A stretch of 64,000 bases of DNA. It comes from Oenanthe sinensis. Taxonomy: Eukaryota; Streptophyta; Magnoliopsida; Apiales; Apiaceae. The DNA is taken from positions 191,001 to 255,000 of the forward strand of contig CM053804.1 in NCBI GenBank assembly GCA_028671895.1, written 5' to 3'. Position numbers and translations under genes: made by a program. The notes under the pieces are model-generated. The model did not search any database, was not told the DNA's origin, and worked only from the letters and a program-made list of their open reading frames with translations. This document shows, piece by piece, positions 53,501-63,492 of the stretch. How positions within the stretch are numbered: position 1 is the stretch's first letter; each line of letters begins with the position of its first letter.

Positions 53501-55943
53501 GTAGTACACGAGAATTTGCTAAAACTTGACTATGGGTCTTTTATGGATATTAAATTAATATTTTTGTATATTTGTGTCCCTATGGATATTTGAATTAGAA
53601 TTTGACCATATATGTTGGAGTTCGGACCTCAAACGGAACTGATATAAAAAAATATAGATTTTGAAGAATCCTCAAAGGGGGTAGTACACGAGAATTTGCT
53701 AAAACTTGACTATGGGTCTTTTATTGATATTAAATTAATATTTTGGTATATTTGTGTCCCTATGGATATTTGAATCAGAATTTGACCATATATGCTGGAG
53801 TCCGGACCTCAAACGGAACTGATATAAAAAAAAATAGATTTTGAAGAATCCTCAACGGGGGTAGTACATGAGAATTTGCTAAAACATGACTATGGGTCTT
53901 TTATGGATATTAAATTAATATTTTGGTATATTTGTGTCCCTATGGATATTTGAATTAGAATTTGACTATATATCCTGGAGTCCGGACCTCAAACGGAGCT
54001 GATATAAAAAAGATGGATTTTGAATAATCCTGAAAGGGGGTAGTACACGAGGTTTTGCTAAAACTTGAATCGGGGTCTTTTATGGATATTAAATTAATAT
54101 TTTGGTATATTTGTGTCCCTATGGATATTTGAATTAGAATTTAACCATATATCCTGGAGTCCGGACCTCAAACGGAGCTGATATAAAAAAGATGGATTTT
54201 GAATAATCCTGAAAGGGGGTAGTACACGAGGTTTTGCTAAAACTTGAATCGGGGTCTTTTATGGATATTAAATTAATATTTTGGTATATTTGTGTCCCTA
54301 TGGATATTAGAATTTGAATTTGACCATATATGCTAGAGGCCGGACCTCAAACGGAGCTGATATAAAAAATATAGATTTTGAAGAATCCTCAAAGTGGGTA
54401 GTACACGAGAATTTGCTAAAACTTGGCTATTGATCTTTTATGGATATTAAATTAATATTTTGGTATATTTGTGTCCCTATGGATATTTGAATTAGAATTT
54501 GACCACATATGTTGGAGTTCGGACCTCAAACGGAACTGATATAAAAAAATATAGATTTTGAAGAATCCTCAAAGGGGGTAGTACACGAAAATTTGCTAAA
54601 ACATGACTATGGGTCTTTTATGGATATTAAATTAATATTTTGGTATATTTGTGTCCCTATGGATATTTGAATTAGAATTTGACCATATATCCTGGAGTCC
54701 GGACCACAAACGGAGCTGATATAAAAAAGATGGATTTTGACTAATCCTGAAAGGGGGTAGTACACGAGGCTTTGCTAAAACTTAAATCGGGGTCTTTTAT
54801 GGATATTAAATTAATATTTTGGTATATTTGTGTCCCTATGGATATTTGAATTAGAATTAAACCATATATGTTGGAATCCAGACCTCAAACGGAGCTGATA
54901 TAAAAAATATAGATTTTGAAGAATCCTCAAAGGGGGTAGTACACGAGAATTTGCTAAAACTTGACTATGGGTCTTTTATGGATATTAAATTAATATTTTT
55001 GTATATTTGTGTCCCTATGGATATTTGAATTAGAAGTTGACCATATATGTTGGAGTTCAGACCTCAAACGGAGCTGATATAAAAAAAGATGGATTTTGAA
55101 TAATTCTCAAAGGGGGTAGTACACGAGGTTTTGCTAAAACTTGAATCGGGGTCATTTATGGATATTAAATTAATATTTTGGTATATTTGTGTCCCTATGG
55201 ATATTTGAATTAGAATTTGACCATATATCCTGGAGTCCGGACCTCAAACGGAGCTGATATAAAAAAGATGGATTTTGAATAATCCTGAAAGGGGGTAGTA
55301 CACGAGGTTTTTGCTAAAACTTGAATCGGGGTCTTTTATGGATATTAAATTAATATTTTAGTATATTTGTGTCCCTATGGATATTTGAATTAGAATTAAA
55401 CCATATATGTTAGAGTACGGACCTCAAACGGAGCTGATATGAAAAATATAGATTTTGAAGAATCCTCAAAGTGGGTAGTACACGAGAATTTGCTAAAACT
55501 TGGCTATTGGTCTTTTATGGATATTAAATTAATATTTTGGTATATTTGTGTCCCTATGGATATTTGAATTAGAATTTGACCATATATGTTGGAGTTCGGA
55601 CCTCAAACGGAACTGATATAAAAAAATATAGATTTTGAAGAATCCTCAAAGGGGGTAGTACACGAGAATTTGCTAAAACATGACTATGGGTCTTTTATGG
55701 ATATTAAATTAATATTTTGGTATATTTGTGTCCCTATGGATATTTGAATTAGAATTTGACCATATATCCTGGAGTCCGGACCTCAAACGGAGCTGATATA
55801 AAAAAGATGGATTTTGAATAATCCTGAAAGGGGGTAGTACACGAGGTTTTGCTAAAACTTGAATCGGGGTCTTTTATGGATATTAAATTAATATTTTGGT
55901 ATATTTGTGTCCCTATGGATATTAGAATTTGAATTTGACCATA

Positions 55944-55948
55944 TATGC
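55944..55948. repeat. Presumed target-site copy (TATGC) left of the right element
   Basis: These are the five satellite bases directly before the LTR terminus at 55949. The other copy would lie beyond the window, near 65.0 kb by LTR length, so it is unverified. Confidence 0.45.
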
Positions 55949-57502
55949 TGTTGGGTTCCGAGGCATAAAACGCAGCGGATAAATGTAAAAATAACAAAAA
56001 AAAATCGGAACCCTAACGCAGGATCATGTATAAGACTTGACGGATTATGGTAAACAGAATCATACCTATTCTTGTCCTGACTTTCACGAACTCAACGGAG
56101 ATCCTTGCTATCACGATTTTGTGTCTTCCTCTCGAAAGCACCTCTATGGTATCCACACGAGCACCTTCAAGAACGTCTCACGATCTTGATCACGGGATGG
56201 ATGTACTAGCCTCCTTTGATGAATTCGAATGACTGCCTTTGCTGCCTCCTTGCTCTGCCTCTAGGGTTTTTATCATATAAAACGTACCATTCATTTAACC
56301 TATCATTATCTATTTATAATGATTGGTTAATGGGCCTTTTCAGCAAAACCTAACCCATGTAGGCATAGGATTAAATAATAAAACATGCTTTTATTATTTA
56401 ATTAATAACTAAGTCACACTTAATTATTATTGGCAGAAATACAATTATTCAAATTCGAATTTATATTATTTTAATTAATTAAGTCTCACTTAATTAATAT
56501 AATAAAATTCAAATAATCATCAATTAATTTAAATCTATAATTTAAATTAACTATTCCACTAGGTGCTCTATGTGTGTGACCCTATAGGCTATTATTTAAT
56601 TAGCAATAATTTTATTCTCCAATAAAATTATAAACAATGAGCGGTATCTAGTAATACATCATTGCTATCCAATTAAACAATAATTAAATCGTGATTTGAT
56701 AAAACCTTTCATGATTAATGTTTCCGTGTAATATAATCCCTTTAACCAAATATATTATAGATTAAACTCGAGGCATGTGTTTAGTCATCCTCTTCAACAT
56801 TTAATCCGGGTTTACTTGATCCATGAGTAGACTATGGAAAAACAAATCATTATTTGAGCACGGCCATGCATTTTATAGTCTCACTCAATCAAGAGGCCAA
56901 TAATATCTCTCCTAATTATAGGAGGGTTAAATCCTTTATCTATCATTCATATTTCTCATACGACTCATGATATACCCGATGTCCACTTTTATCATCACCC
57001 GGTCAAAGGTAACTTTTAATGTAGTCAGAGTATATTAATCCTCGTATAGAAATATAATGATCTCAAGTCAGAGGATCATTACACCATTATCACTGTGAGT
57101 CTTTCTTATGACTTTATTAAACATGAAGAATCTCACTGTGGGTCTGTCCAGTACCATGTACTCCTACATGTACCTATGCATTGACTTTAGTATCCCCATA
57201 CTTATAACCAATGAGATATGGTTATCTGTCAAACAACATACTAGTCTATTTATGTATTATTATTGTCCTATAATAATAATACTCGACTAGGGACATTTAA
57301 GAATATGATATATTATATAATCTCAAGTTCAAGTCATGTACTTAAACTATATAACGTGTATCATGATTCTAAGGACATTTATTATGCTAACAAATATATC
57401 GCAGTAATTAAAGTCATAATAAATACGTTTATTGAATAATCAAATGACATAAAGGTTTATTAAAGGAAACATTGTATTGCCTCTAGGGCACCTACACTAA
57501 CA
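55949..57502 (-). repeat. 3' LTR of right element
   Basis: 1554 bp, reading TGTTAGT...CCCAACA on the minus strand. Its U3 half is very close to the left LTR (1-540). Its R-U5 end (55949 to about 56290) is much more diverged from both the left LTR and its own 5' LTR. Confidence 0.93.
56262..56340 (-). promoter_or_regulatory. LTR core promoter of the 3' LTR
   Basis: On the minus strand the telo-box is at 56262-56269, TATAAATAG at 56310-56318, with CCAAT and the GGCCCA site just upstream (to about 56336). An AT-rich inverted repeat with 11-bp arms is at 56474-56498. The second repeat, near 56404-56428, is imperfect here. Confidence 0.5.
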
Positions 57503-57515
57503 ATCTCCCACTTGC
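57503..57515 (-). other. Polypurine tract of right element
   Basis: Reads GCAAGTGGGAGAT on the minus strand, one base after the gag-pol TAG stop and directly before the 3' LTR. Confidence 0.9.
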
Positions 57516-57516
57516 A

Positions 57517-60500
57517 CTAGAGCCAATCACCCATGTATCTAATACCCATGGAACTAGTGTGACCGTCGTGCTTCTTCTGCGATAAGCCTTTGGTCAGTGG
57601 GTCTGCAATGTTATCATTTGTGTGCACTTTACATATGTGTATGTCACCCCTTTCATTAATCTCTCGAATGAGGTGATATCTCCTGAGTATGTGTTTGGTT
57701 CGGGAGTGAGCTCTAGGTTCTTTAGCCTGTGCAATGGCTCCATTATTATCGCAGTATAGATCAATGGGATCTGCGATCGATGGAACCACTCCCAAATCAT
57801 TAATGAATTTTCGAATCCAAACAGCTTCCTTAGCCGCTTCACAAGCTGCAATGTACTCAGCCTCCATTGTAGAATCAGCTACTGTTTCTTGCTTTGAACT
57901 CTTCCAACTTACAGCACCTCCGTTTAGACAAAACACAAAACCAGACTGTGATACAGTATCATCCCTGTCTGTTTGGAAACTTGCATCGGTGTAACCTTTT
58001 ACAACCAGTTTCTCCTCTCCTCCATACACCAAGAATGAATCTTTAGTCCTTTTCGAGTACTTTAGAATATTCTTGACAGCCGTCCAGTGACCTTCACCTG
58101 GATTAGATTGGTATCTGCTCGTCATGCTTAAAGCATACGAAACATCTGGGCGAGTACATACCATCGCATACATGATGGATCCAATTGCTGAGGCATATGG
58201 AACCTTACTCATGCGGTCCTTGTCATCCAATGATTTCGGACACTGATCTTTAGAGATCGTTATCCCTTGAGATACGGGGACATATCCCCTTTTTGCATTT
58301 TGCATACCAAAACGATGCAAAACCTTATCGATGTATGTACTCTGACTTAGACCGATCATCCTTCTAGATCTATCCCTATAGATCCTCATTCCCAGAATGT
58401 AGGATGCATCTCCTAAGTCTTTCATAGAGAAGTTGCTCCCTAACCAAGTCTTAACACCCTTGAGAAAAGGTATGTCATTCCCCATTAGTAGTATGTCATC
58501 AACATATAGTACTATGAATGCCACATGGCTCCCACTAACCTTCTTGTAAACACAAGGTTCATCCTCGTTTTGAACAAATCCATACTCTTTGACTGTTTCA
58601 TCAAAACGGATGTTCCATCTCCTAGAGGCTTGCTTTAATCCATAAATGGATCGACGTAATTTACATATCTTGCTAACATTCCCTGGACTGACAAAACCTT
58701 CAGGTTGTGTCATGTACACATCCACATCTTCTTCAAGGCTTCCATTAAGGAAGGCTGTTTTGACATCCATTTGCCAGATTTCATAATCATGGAATGCTGC
58801 AATAGCAAGCAAAATCCTTATGGATTTGACCATAGCCACTGGTGAGAAGGTTTCATCATAGTCAATACCATGAATTTGCTTGAAACCTTTTGCAACTAGC
58901 CTTGCTTTATAGGTCTGAACATTTCCATCCATGTCAGTTTTCTTCTTGAAAACCCATTTGCACCCTATGGGTTTTACCCCTTCAGGTGGATCAACCAAAG
59001 TCCATACTTGGTTTTCATATATGGATTCCATCTCGGATTTCATGGCTTCTAGCCATCTCTTAGATTCTGGACTGCTCATAGCATCTTGGTATGTGAGAGG
59101 CTCATCTTCATCTATGAGCATCAAATCACCACATTGAGTCAAAAGAAATCCATATCTCTCTGGCTCATGGCGAATTCTACCAGTTCTACGAACAACCTGT
59201 GTTTGTTGAGCGTTATTATTATCCTGCTCTTGTTCCACTTCAGGTTCAATGCTATTTTGTGGTTCTCGATCTTCATCGAGGTCTATAGTTCTCCCACTGT
59301 TTCTTTTGGAAACAAAATCCCTTTCCATGAAGACAGCATCTCGAGCAATAAACACTTTTTGCTCAGAAGGACTATAGAAATAATACGCCTTTGTTTCTTT
59401 AGGGTATCCCACAAAATTGCACTCTTCAGATTTAGGTCCAAGCTTGTCAGATACTTGACGCTTCACAAACGCCTTGCATCCCCAAACTTTCATAAAGCTC
59501 ATGCCTGACCGTTTCTTCTCCCATATCTCATATGGAGTCTTTTGAACCTTCTTAGTAGGAACACGGTTAAGTGTGAAAGCCGCTGTTTCTAGAGCATAAC
59601 CCCAGAAACTAATTGGAAGATCTGCATGACTCATCATCGATCGCACCATGTCCAACAAGGTGCGATTTCTCCTCTCTGAAACTCCATTCCATTGAGGTGT
59701 ACCTGGCGGAGTGAGTTGTGATACAATGCCACACTCCTTTAAATAATCTTTAAATTCAGTGCTCAAGTATTCTCCTCCACGATCAGATCGTAAGATTTTA
59801 ATACTTGCACCTCCGCCAATTTGCTTCTCTACTTCAGCCTTGTATTCTTTGAACTTTTCAAAAGAATCGGATTTATTCTTCATAAGATATACATATCCAT
59901 ATCTACTGAAATCATCAGTAAATGTTATGAAGTAGCAGTAGCCTCCTCTAGCCATCACACGCATTGGGCCACATACATCACTATGTATTAGCTCCAAACG
60001 TTCAGTGGCCCTTTGACCCTTACCAGTGAAAGGGGCTTTAGTCATTTTACCAAACAAACAAGATTCGCATTCTTGGTATGATTCAAAATCAAACTTATCC
60101 AAATGTCCATCCTTATGTAATTTGGATATGCGTTTCTCATTTATATGGCCTAGACGACAATGCCAGAGGTATGTTTGATTTGAGTCATTAACTTTAAGTC
60201 GTTTGTTTTCTATATTACAGACAGGATTATCTAAGTCAAGAACATATAAACCATTAAACAAACGCGCAACACCATAGGTTAAATCATTCAAAGCAAAAGA
60301 GCAACTGTTGTCCTTTATTGTAAACGAAAAACCTTTCTTGTCCAAACAAGAAACAGAAATAATGTTTCTGCGAATTGCAGGCACGTAATAACAATTCTCC
60401 AGTTCTAAAACTAGCCCAGAGGGCAAAGATAAATAATAGGTTCCTACAGCTAAAGCAACAACTCTTGCTCCGTTGCCAACTCGTAGGTCCATTTCTCCTT

Positions 60501-61482
60501 TAGCCAATGTTCTACTTCTCTGCATTTCCTGCACATTTATACAAATGTGAGAAGCACATCCGGTATCCAATACCCAAGATGTAGAAATAGACAGATTGAC
60601 TTCTATAACATATATACCTGAATTAGAAGCTTGCTCAGCCCTCTTCTTCTTCAGATCCTCCAAGTAAACTGAACAGTTTCTCTTCCAGTGACCAGTTTTC
60701 TTACAGTAGTGACATTCACCCTTAGCGACCCCACCTTTAGGCTTTAAAGCCTGTTTAGGACCTGACTTTGGCTTGGGTGTAGAATCAGAACCTGTCTTCT
60801 TCTTACCCTTCCACTTGCCTTTCCCTTTGGCCTTACCTTTGTTGCCCACCATCAGTATGGGAACGGGTTCAGCCGTCTTCATGTTGGTCTCATATGTTCT
60901 CAACATAGCCAACAATTCAGTAGGTGTTTTGTCAAATTCATTCATATTGTAGTTCATAACAAACTGAGTGAATTTGTTGTTCAAAGAATTCAAGATTAGG
61001 TCAATACCAGTTTCCGGACCAATCGGGAAACCCAAAGTATCAAGATACTCAATGTAACCAATCATCTTCAGAACATGTGGGCCAACTGGTTCACTTGCCC
61101 CTTGTTTGCAGTTAAAGAGTGACTTGCTCGTGTTGAACCTTTCTTGACGAGTTTGACTTGCAAACATACTTTGCAAGTGCTCATTGATAGTATATGCATC
61201 CATATGCACATGCTGTCTTTGAAGCTCAGCACTCATAGTTGCCAACATAAGACATGCAACATCAGTTGCATCATTCTCATCCTTTGTGTGGGCCGCTCGT
61301 TCCTCAACAGTAGCGCCCTCAGGAAGGGGACCTGCCGGAGGAATATCAATGACATGAAGCTTGTGCTCCTGCCTGAGGACAATCCTCAAATTCCTCTGCC
61401 AGTCTAGGAAGTTGTTTCCTCCTGTCAGCTTATCCTTCTCAAGGACAGATCGTACGGATAGTGTGTTTGTGTTGTTTGTCAT
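57517..61482 (-). CDS. Intact Ty1/copia gag-pol polyprotein
   Basis: A single frame of 1321 residues from the ATG at 61482. The frame is open for 28 more codons to 61566, but the middle element's gag ATG (36569) aligns with 61482, and a splice-acceptor-like TTGTAG lies just upstream of it. Order and key residues: a gag domain (about 15-210); a Lys/Gly-rich stretch (about 214-230); a zinc knuckle CX2CX4HX4C at 257-270; an aspartic protease with DTG at 306-308; an integrase zinc site H441, H446, C472, C475; an integrase core D502, D567, E603 (35 residues between the last two); reverse transcriptase with D906 and YVDD at 993-996; RNase H with D1166, E1207, D1245, D1294. The order PR-INT-RT-RH is diagnostic of Ty1/copia. 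No stop or frameshift is seen. It packages RNA, matures the polyprotein, reverse-transcribes and integrates. I did not assign the lineage. Confidence 0.96.
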   Translation of the reverse strand: MTNNTNTLSVRSVLEKDKLTGGNNFLDWQRNLRIVLRQEHKLHVIDIPPAGPLPEGATVEERAAHTKDENDATDVACLMLATMSAELQRQHVHMDAYTINEHLQSMFASQTRQERFNTSKSLFNCKQGASEPVGPHVLKMIGYIEYLDTLGFPIGPETGIDLILNSLNNKFTQFVMNYNMNEFDKTPTELLAMLRTYETNMKTAEPVPILMVGNKGKAKGKGKWKGKKKTGSDSTPKPKSGPKQALKPKGGVAKGECHYCKKTGHWKRNCSVYLEDLKKKRAEQASNSGIYVIEVNLSISTSWVLDTGCASHICINVQEMQRSRTLAKGEMDLRVGNGARVVALAVGTYYLSLPSGLVLELENCYYVPAIRRNIISVSCLDKKGFSFTIKDNSCSFALNDLTYGVARLFNGLYVLDLDNPVCNIENKRLKVNDSNQTYLWHCRLGHINEKRISKLHKDGHLDKFDFESYQECESCLFGKMTKAPFTGKGQRATERLELIHSDVCGPMRVMARGGYCYFITFTDDFSRYGYVYLMKNKSDSFEKFKEYKAEVEKQIGGGASIKILRSDRGGEYLSTEFKDYLKECGIVSQLTPPGTPQWNGVSERRNRTLLDMVRSMMSHADLPISFWGYALETAAFTLNRVPTKKVQKTPYEIWEKKRSGMSFMKVWGCKAFVKRQVSDKLGPKSEECNFVGYPKETKAYYFYSPSEQKVFIARDAVFMERDFVSKRNSGRTIDLDEDREPQNSIEPEVEQEQDNNNAQQTQVVRRTGRIRHEPERYGFLLTQCGDLMLIDEDEPLTYQDAMSSPESKRWLEAMKSEMESIYENQVWTLVDPPEGVKPIGCKWVFKKKTDMDGNVQTYKARLVAKGFKQIHGIDYDETFSPVAMVKSIRILLAIAAFHDYEIWQMDVKTAFLNGSLEEDVDVYMTQPEGFVSPGNVSKICKLRRSIYGLKQASRRWNIRFDETVKEYGFVQNEDEPCVYKKVSGSHVAFIVLYVDDILLMGNDIPFLKGVKTWLGSNFSMKDLGDASYILGMRIYRDRSRRMIGLSQSTYIDKVLHRFGMQNAKRGYVPVSQGITISKDQCPKSLDDKDRMSKVPYASAIGSIMYAMVCTRPDVSYALSMTSRYQSNPGEGHWTAVKNILKYSKRTKDSFLVYGGEEKLVVKGYTDASFQTDRDDTVSQSGFVFCLNGGAVSWKSSKQETVADSTMEAEYIAACEAAKEAVWIRKFINDLGVVPSIADPIDLYCDNNGAIAQAKEPRAHSRTKHILRRYHLIREINERGDIHICKVHTNDNIADPLTKGLSQKKHDGHTSSMGIRYMGDWL

Positions 61483-62330
61483 TATTCGGTATCTACAATG
61501 ATAAAAGCACAAAATAAACATTAGATTGTCTGAGTTATTTATTATGTTCAAATGATTATGATACATTCATAATATATCTCCCACTATTTTTATCAAATCA
61601 ATAGCCCTTACTATTAATTTGGAAAGTATATCCCATAATTCTTTCTAGTGAGCCAAGATCCATATTTCGTCATGTCTTAAGTCAACCACTGGAAGTCCTT
61701 AAGAATGATTATTTAGGTAGACAACAGTTGTCAATTATATCATATATAATTCTTGGATAGTTTGGTGAGCAACGATTGATCTTATCTATCTAATAGATTT
61801 TTAAACCAAACTCTATGCTTCTAAGTTCATAATGGTTGAATATAACCGTTTACTTTCACCTTATTATGACGACTTAGTTAAGTTTGACCCAATGATACAA
61901 CGGCCGAATATAACCGTTTATATTCGTCGCATCTCACCACGATAGATAGGAGTCCCCTGCCACTGACAGTCTTTCCCCTAATCGATCTAGGATTCGATGA
62001 GTGTTCATTCATTGGAAAGCATCCGATTAAAACTTAATATTTTGTTAAGGGGTTTAGAAAATTTACGACGATCATGATCACATCATGAAGAGATCCTCAA
62101 TTTTTCCTTGAACCAAATATTTCAAATTGACATCTTAAATTGTTCATTTCCCAGGTAGATGGAGGATACCAGTGGTCACACTTAAAACCCATCAGCCTTA
62201 CGAATACGAATATCCGCTTTTGACAGAAAATCCCAGTTTTAGATATCAAAAATTCATATTTAATTCCGTGTTTTAAAAATCCATATTTCATAAACACAAG
62301 AATCTCATGATCGTTTGTTGATTTTAAAAT

Positions 62331-62374
62331 CTTGAATCGTTACAGATTTTATCTTGAGTCGTTACAGATTTTAT
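62331..62374. repeat. 22-bp tandem duplication in leader
   Basis: Two copies of a 22-bp unit (CTTGAATCGTTACAGATTTTAT-like) differ at one base. The middle element has one copy at the homologous place (about 35700-35730), so this is a duplication specific to the right element. Confidence 0.85.
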
Positions 62375-62410
62375 CTTGTTTAAACAAGCATGGCATGGGT
62401 GTCGTATCTA

Positions 62411-62431
62411 ATACATACATACATACATACA
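62411..62431. repeat. (ATAC)n microsatellite
   Basis: Five uninterrupted ATAC units in the leader; the homologous site in the middle element is short. Confidence 0.9.
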
Positions 62432-62853
62432 TGATTAATCTAATTAAAGCATGCATCATTCATACATCAATATGTAAAGTGCAGTATGTAAACGTGCTTG
62501 GTTATGGCCCCTTTCCTATGTGATCCTTTCGAGCTAATGAAAGGATCAAAGTCAATCTATGGTGGTAAAATATAAATACAATTACATGTCTTCATTCTTC
62601 TTGTATCCACTAGTGCCTGCTCCTCTTCTTGGATCATCTTTCAGTCTTCAAGTACATTACATGGAATAATTGAATACAACCTAAGCTAATGTACTTACAT
62701 AAGAAAACTCGAGTTACATTCGAGGTTAAACAATTACAAGAATGAAGAAAACGACATGCAAGTCGTATTTATAAAACCAAAACCAAAAACCATTAATCTA
62801 GGGGTCTAAGGGCCATAACCAGCACCATGCTCAAGTACACAAAATAAAATATT

Positions 62854-63010
62854 GCGGGGGTCCGGGGGCGGCAGCCCCTGGGCGGGGGTCCGGGGGCGGC
62901 AGCCCCTGGGCGGGGTCTGGGGCGGCAGCCCCAGGCGGGGTCTGGGGCGGCAGCCCCAGGCGGGGTCTGGGGCGGCAGCCCCAGGCTGGGTCTGGGGGCG
63001 GCAGCCCCCG
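62854..63010 (-). repeat. GC-rich tandem array of hairpin units in leader
   Basis: Six units of 28, 28, 25, 25, 25 and 26 bp, then a partial seventh, in an otherwise AT-rich element. Each unit contains an inverted repeat: arms such as CTGGGGC and GCCCCAG around a GGCA loop (plus-strand reading), about 7 bp of GC-rich stem. G runs of four or five recur on the plus strand, so the plus strand has G-quadruplex potential while the element RNA would carry the C-rich complement. The array is absent from the middle element. Confidence 0.9.
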
Positions 63011-63358
63011 GCTGGGGTCGAGCTGCCAGGTCAGCTCGAAATCAGAAATTTTTTTTTATTTTCGAAGACCAGTCCTATTCAGAAATCATCAATTTCTGAA
63101 CTACAGATCATATCTGTTGGCCCTTTTTCCCACTGCATCTTATACAGTTTCAGAAGCATGTATCATATACATACTTATCATATCCCAGTTAACAGATCAT
63201 GTCCAACATAATCTGTCCACCAGTTTATATCACTATACAAACTGACCCTCATGCATAATATACAAATCGCAATATGGCACATAAATCAGTCATGACAAAT
63301 CATTAACATGCTAGTATCATCACCACATATTACAATTCGAATATACATGAAGAACATA

Positions 63359-63413
63359 GCATGGCAGAAGCATGGCAGTAACAAAGCAGTAGCATGGCAG
63401 TGGCATGGCAGTC
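63359..63413. repeat. GCATGGCAG short repeats next to primer-binding site
   Basis: Five copies of an 11-12-bp unit (four GCATGGCAG and one AAAGCAG variant) lie about 70 bp from the primer-binding site. In the RNA this reads as repeated CTGCCATGC. No counterpart is seen in the middle element. Confidence 0.75.
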
Positions 63414-63479
63414 ACCAAAACAGGCATATTTGCATCAAATACAGTTAACACGTAACCAAATCAGTCCCTTATACACGTA

Positions 63480-63491
63480 GCTCTGATACCA
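63480..63491 (-). other. Primer-binding site, TGGTATCAGAGC
   Basis: On the minus strand TGGTATCAGAGC follows the LTR end after one base. It is the exact complement of the plant initiator-Met tRNA 3' end, typical for Ty1/copia. Confidence 0.93.
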
Positions 63492-63492
63492 T

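Larger units (their letters stand above)
41591..55948 (+). repeat. Satellite array, domain E (mixed 5- to 9-mer HORs)
   Basis: The array interrupted at 32849 continues here in the same orientation for about 80 monomers. A diagnostic monomer starting GCTAGAGGCC, preceded by the rearranged words TATTAGAATTTGAATTTGACC, occurs at 41774, 42850, 44467, 45365, 46801, 48056, 49130, 50384, 51460, 52897 and 54332. Steps correspond to 5, 6, 7, 8 and 9 monomers. Other local markers are CTAAAACTGAATCGG (two-base deletion, about 45098, 46531, 47786, 48860 and 50113) and ACGAGTTTTGC (about 48308 and 49383). HOR length is far less regular than in domain B. The array is cut at 55948 by the right element, inside what would have been another GCTAGAGG monomer. 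Confidence 0.93.
61483..63479 (-). other. Untranslated leader of right element
   Basis: About 2 kb between primer-binding site and gag. The part from 61483 to about 62820 is homologous to 35230-36568 of the middle element. The part from about 62850 to 63479 has no evident counterpart there and holds a GC-rich repeat array and an 11-bp repeat cluster. The change of homology near 62850 is a candidate recombination breakpoint. No credible protein-coding gene is seen; the open frame across the GC-rich repeats looks compositional. Confidence 0.75.

Noticed and set aside
1049..55948. CENP-B-box-like word around TTGAATCGGGG
   Set aside because: It lacks the TTCG half and spacing of the CENP-B box; only the CGGG end is similar.
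55749..55997. 82-codon minus-strand frame across the satellite/LTR boundary
   Set aside because: It joins satellite to LTR end by chance; nothing in it resembles a protein family.
58931..59508. Plus-strand open frames of 68 and 140 codons opposite gag-pol
   Set aside because: They are antisense shadows of the polyprotein frame; no recognisable protein features.
62852..63211. 119-codon plus-strand frame rich in Gly, Arg and Pro
   Set aside because: It is the translation of the GC-rich 25-28-bp tandem array, antisense to the element; compositional artefact.
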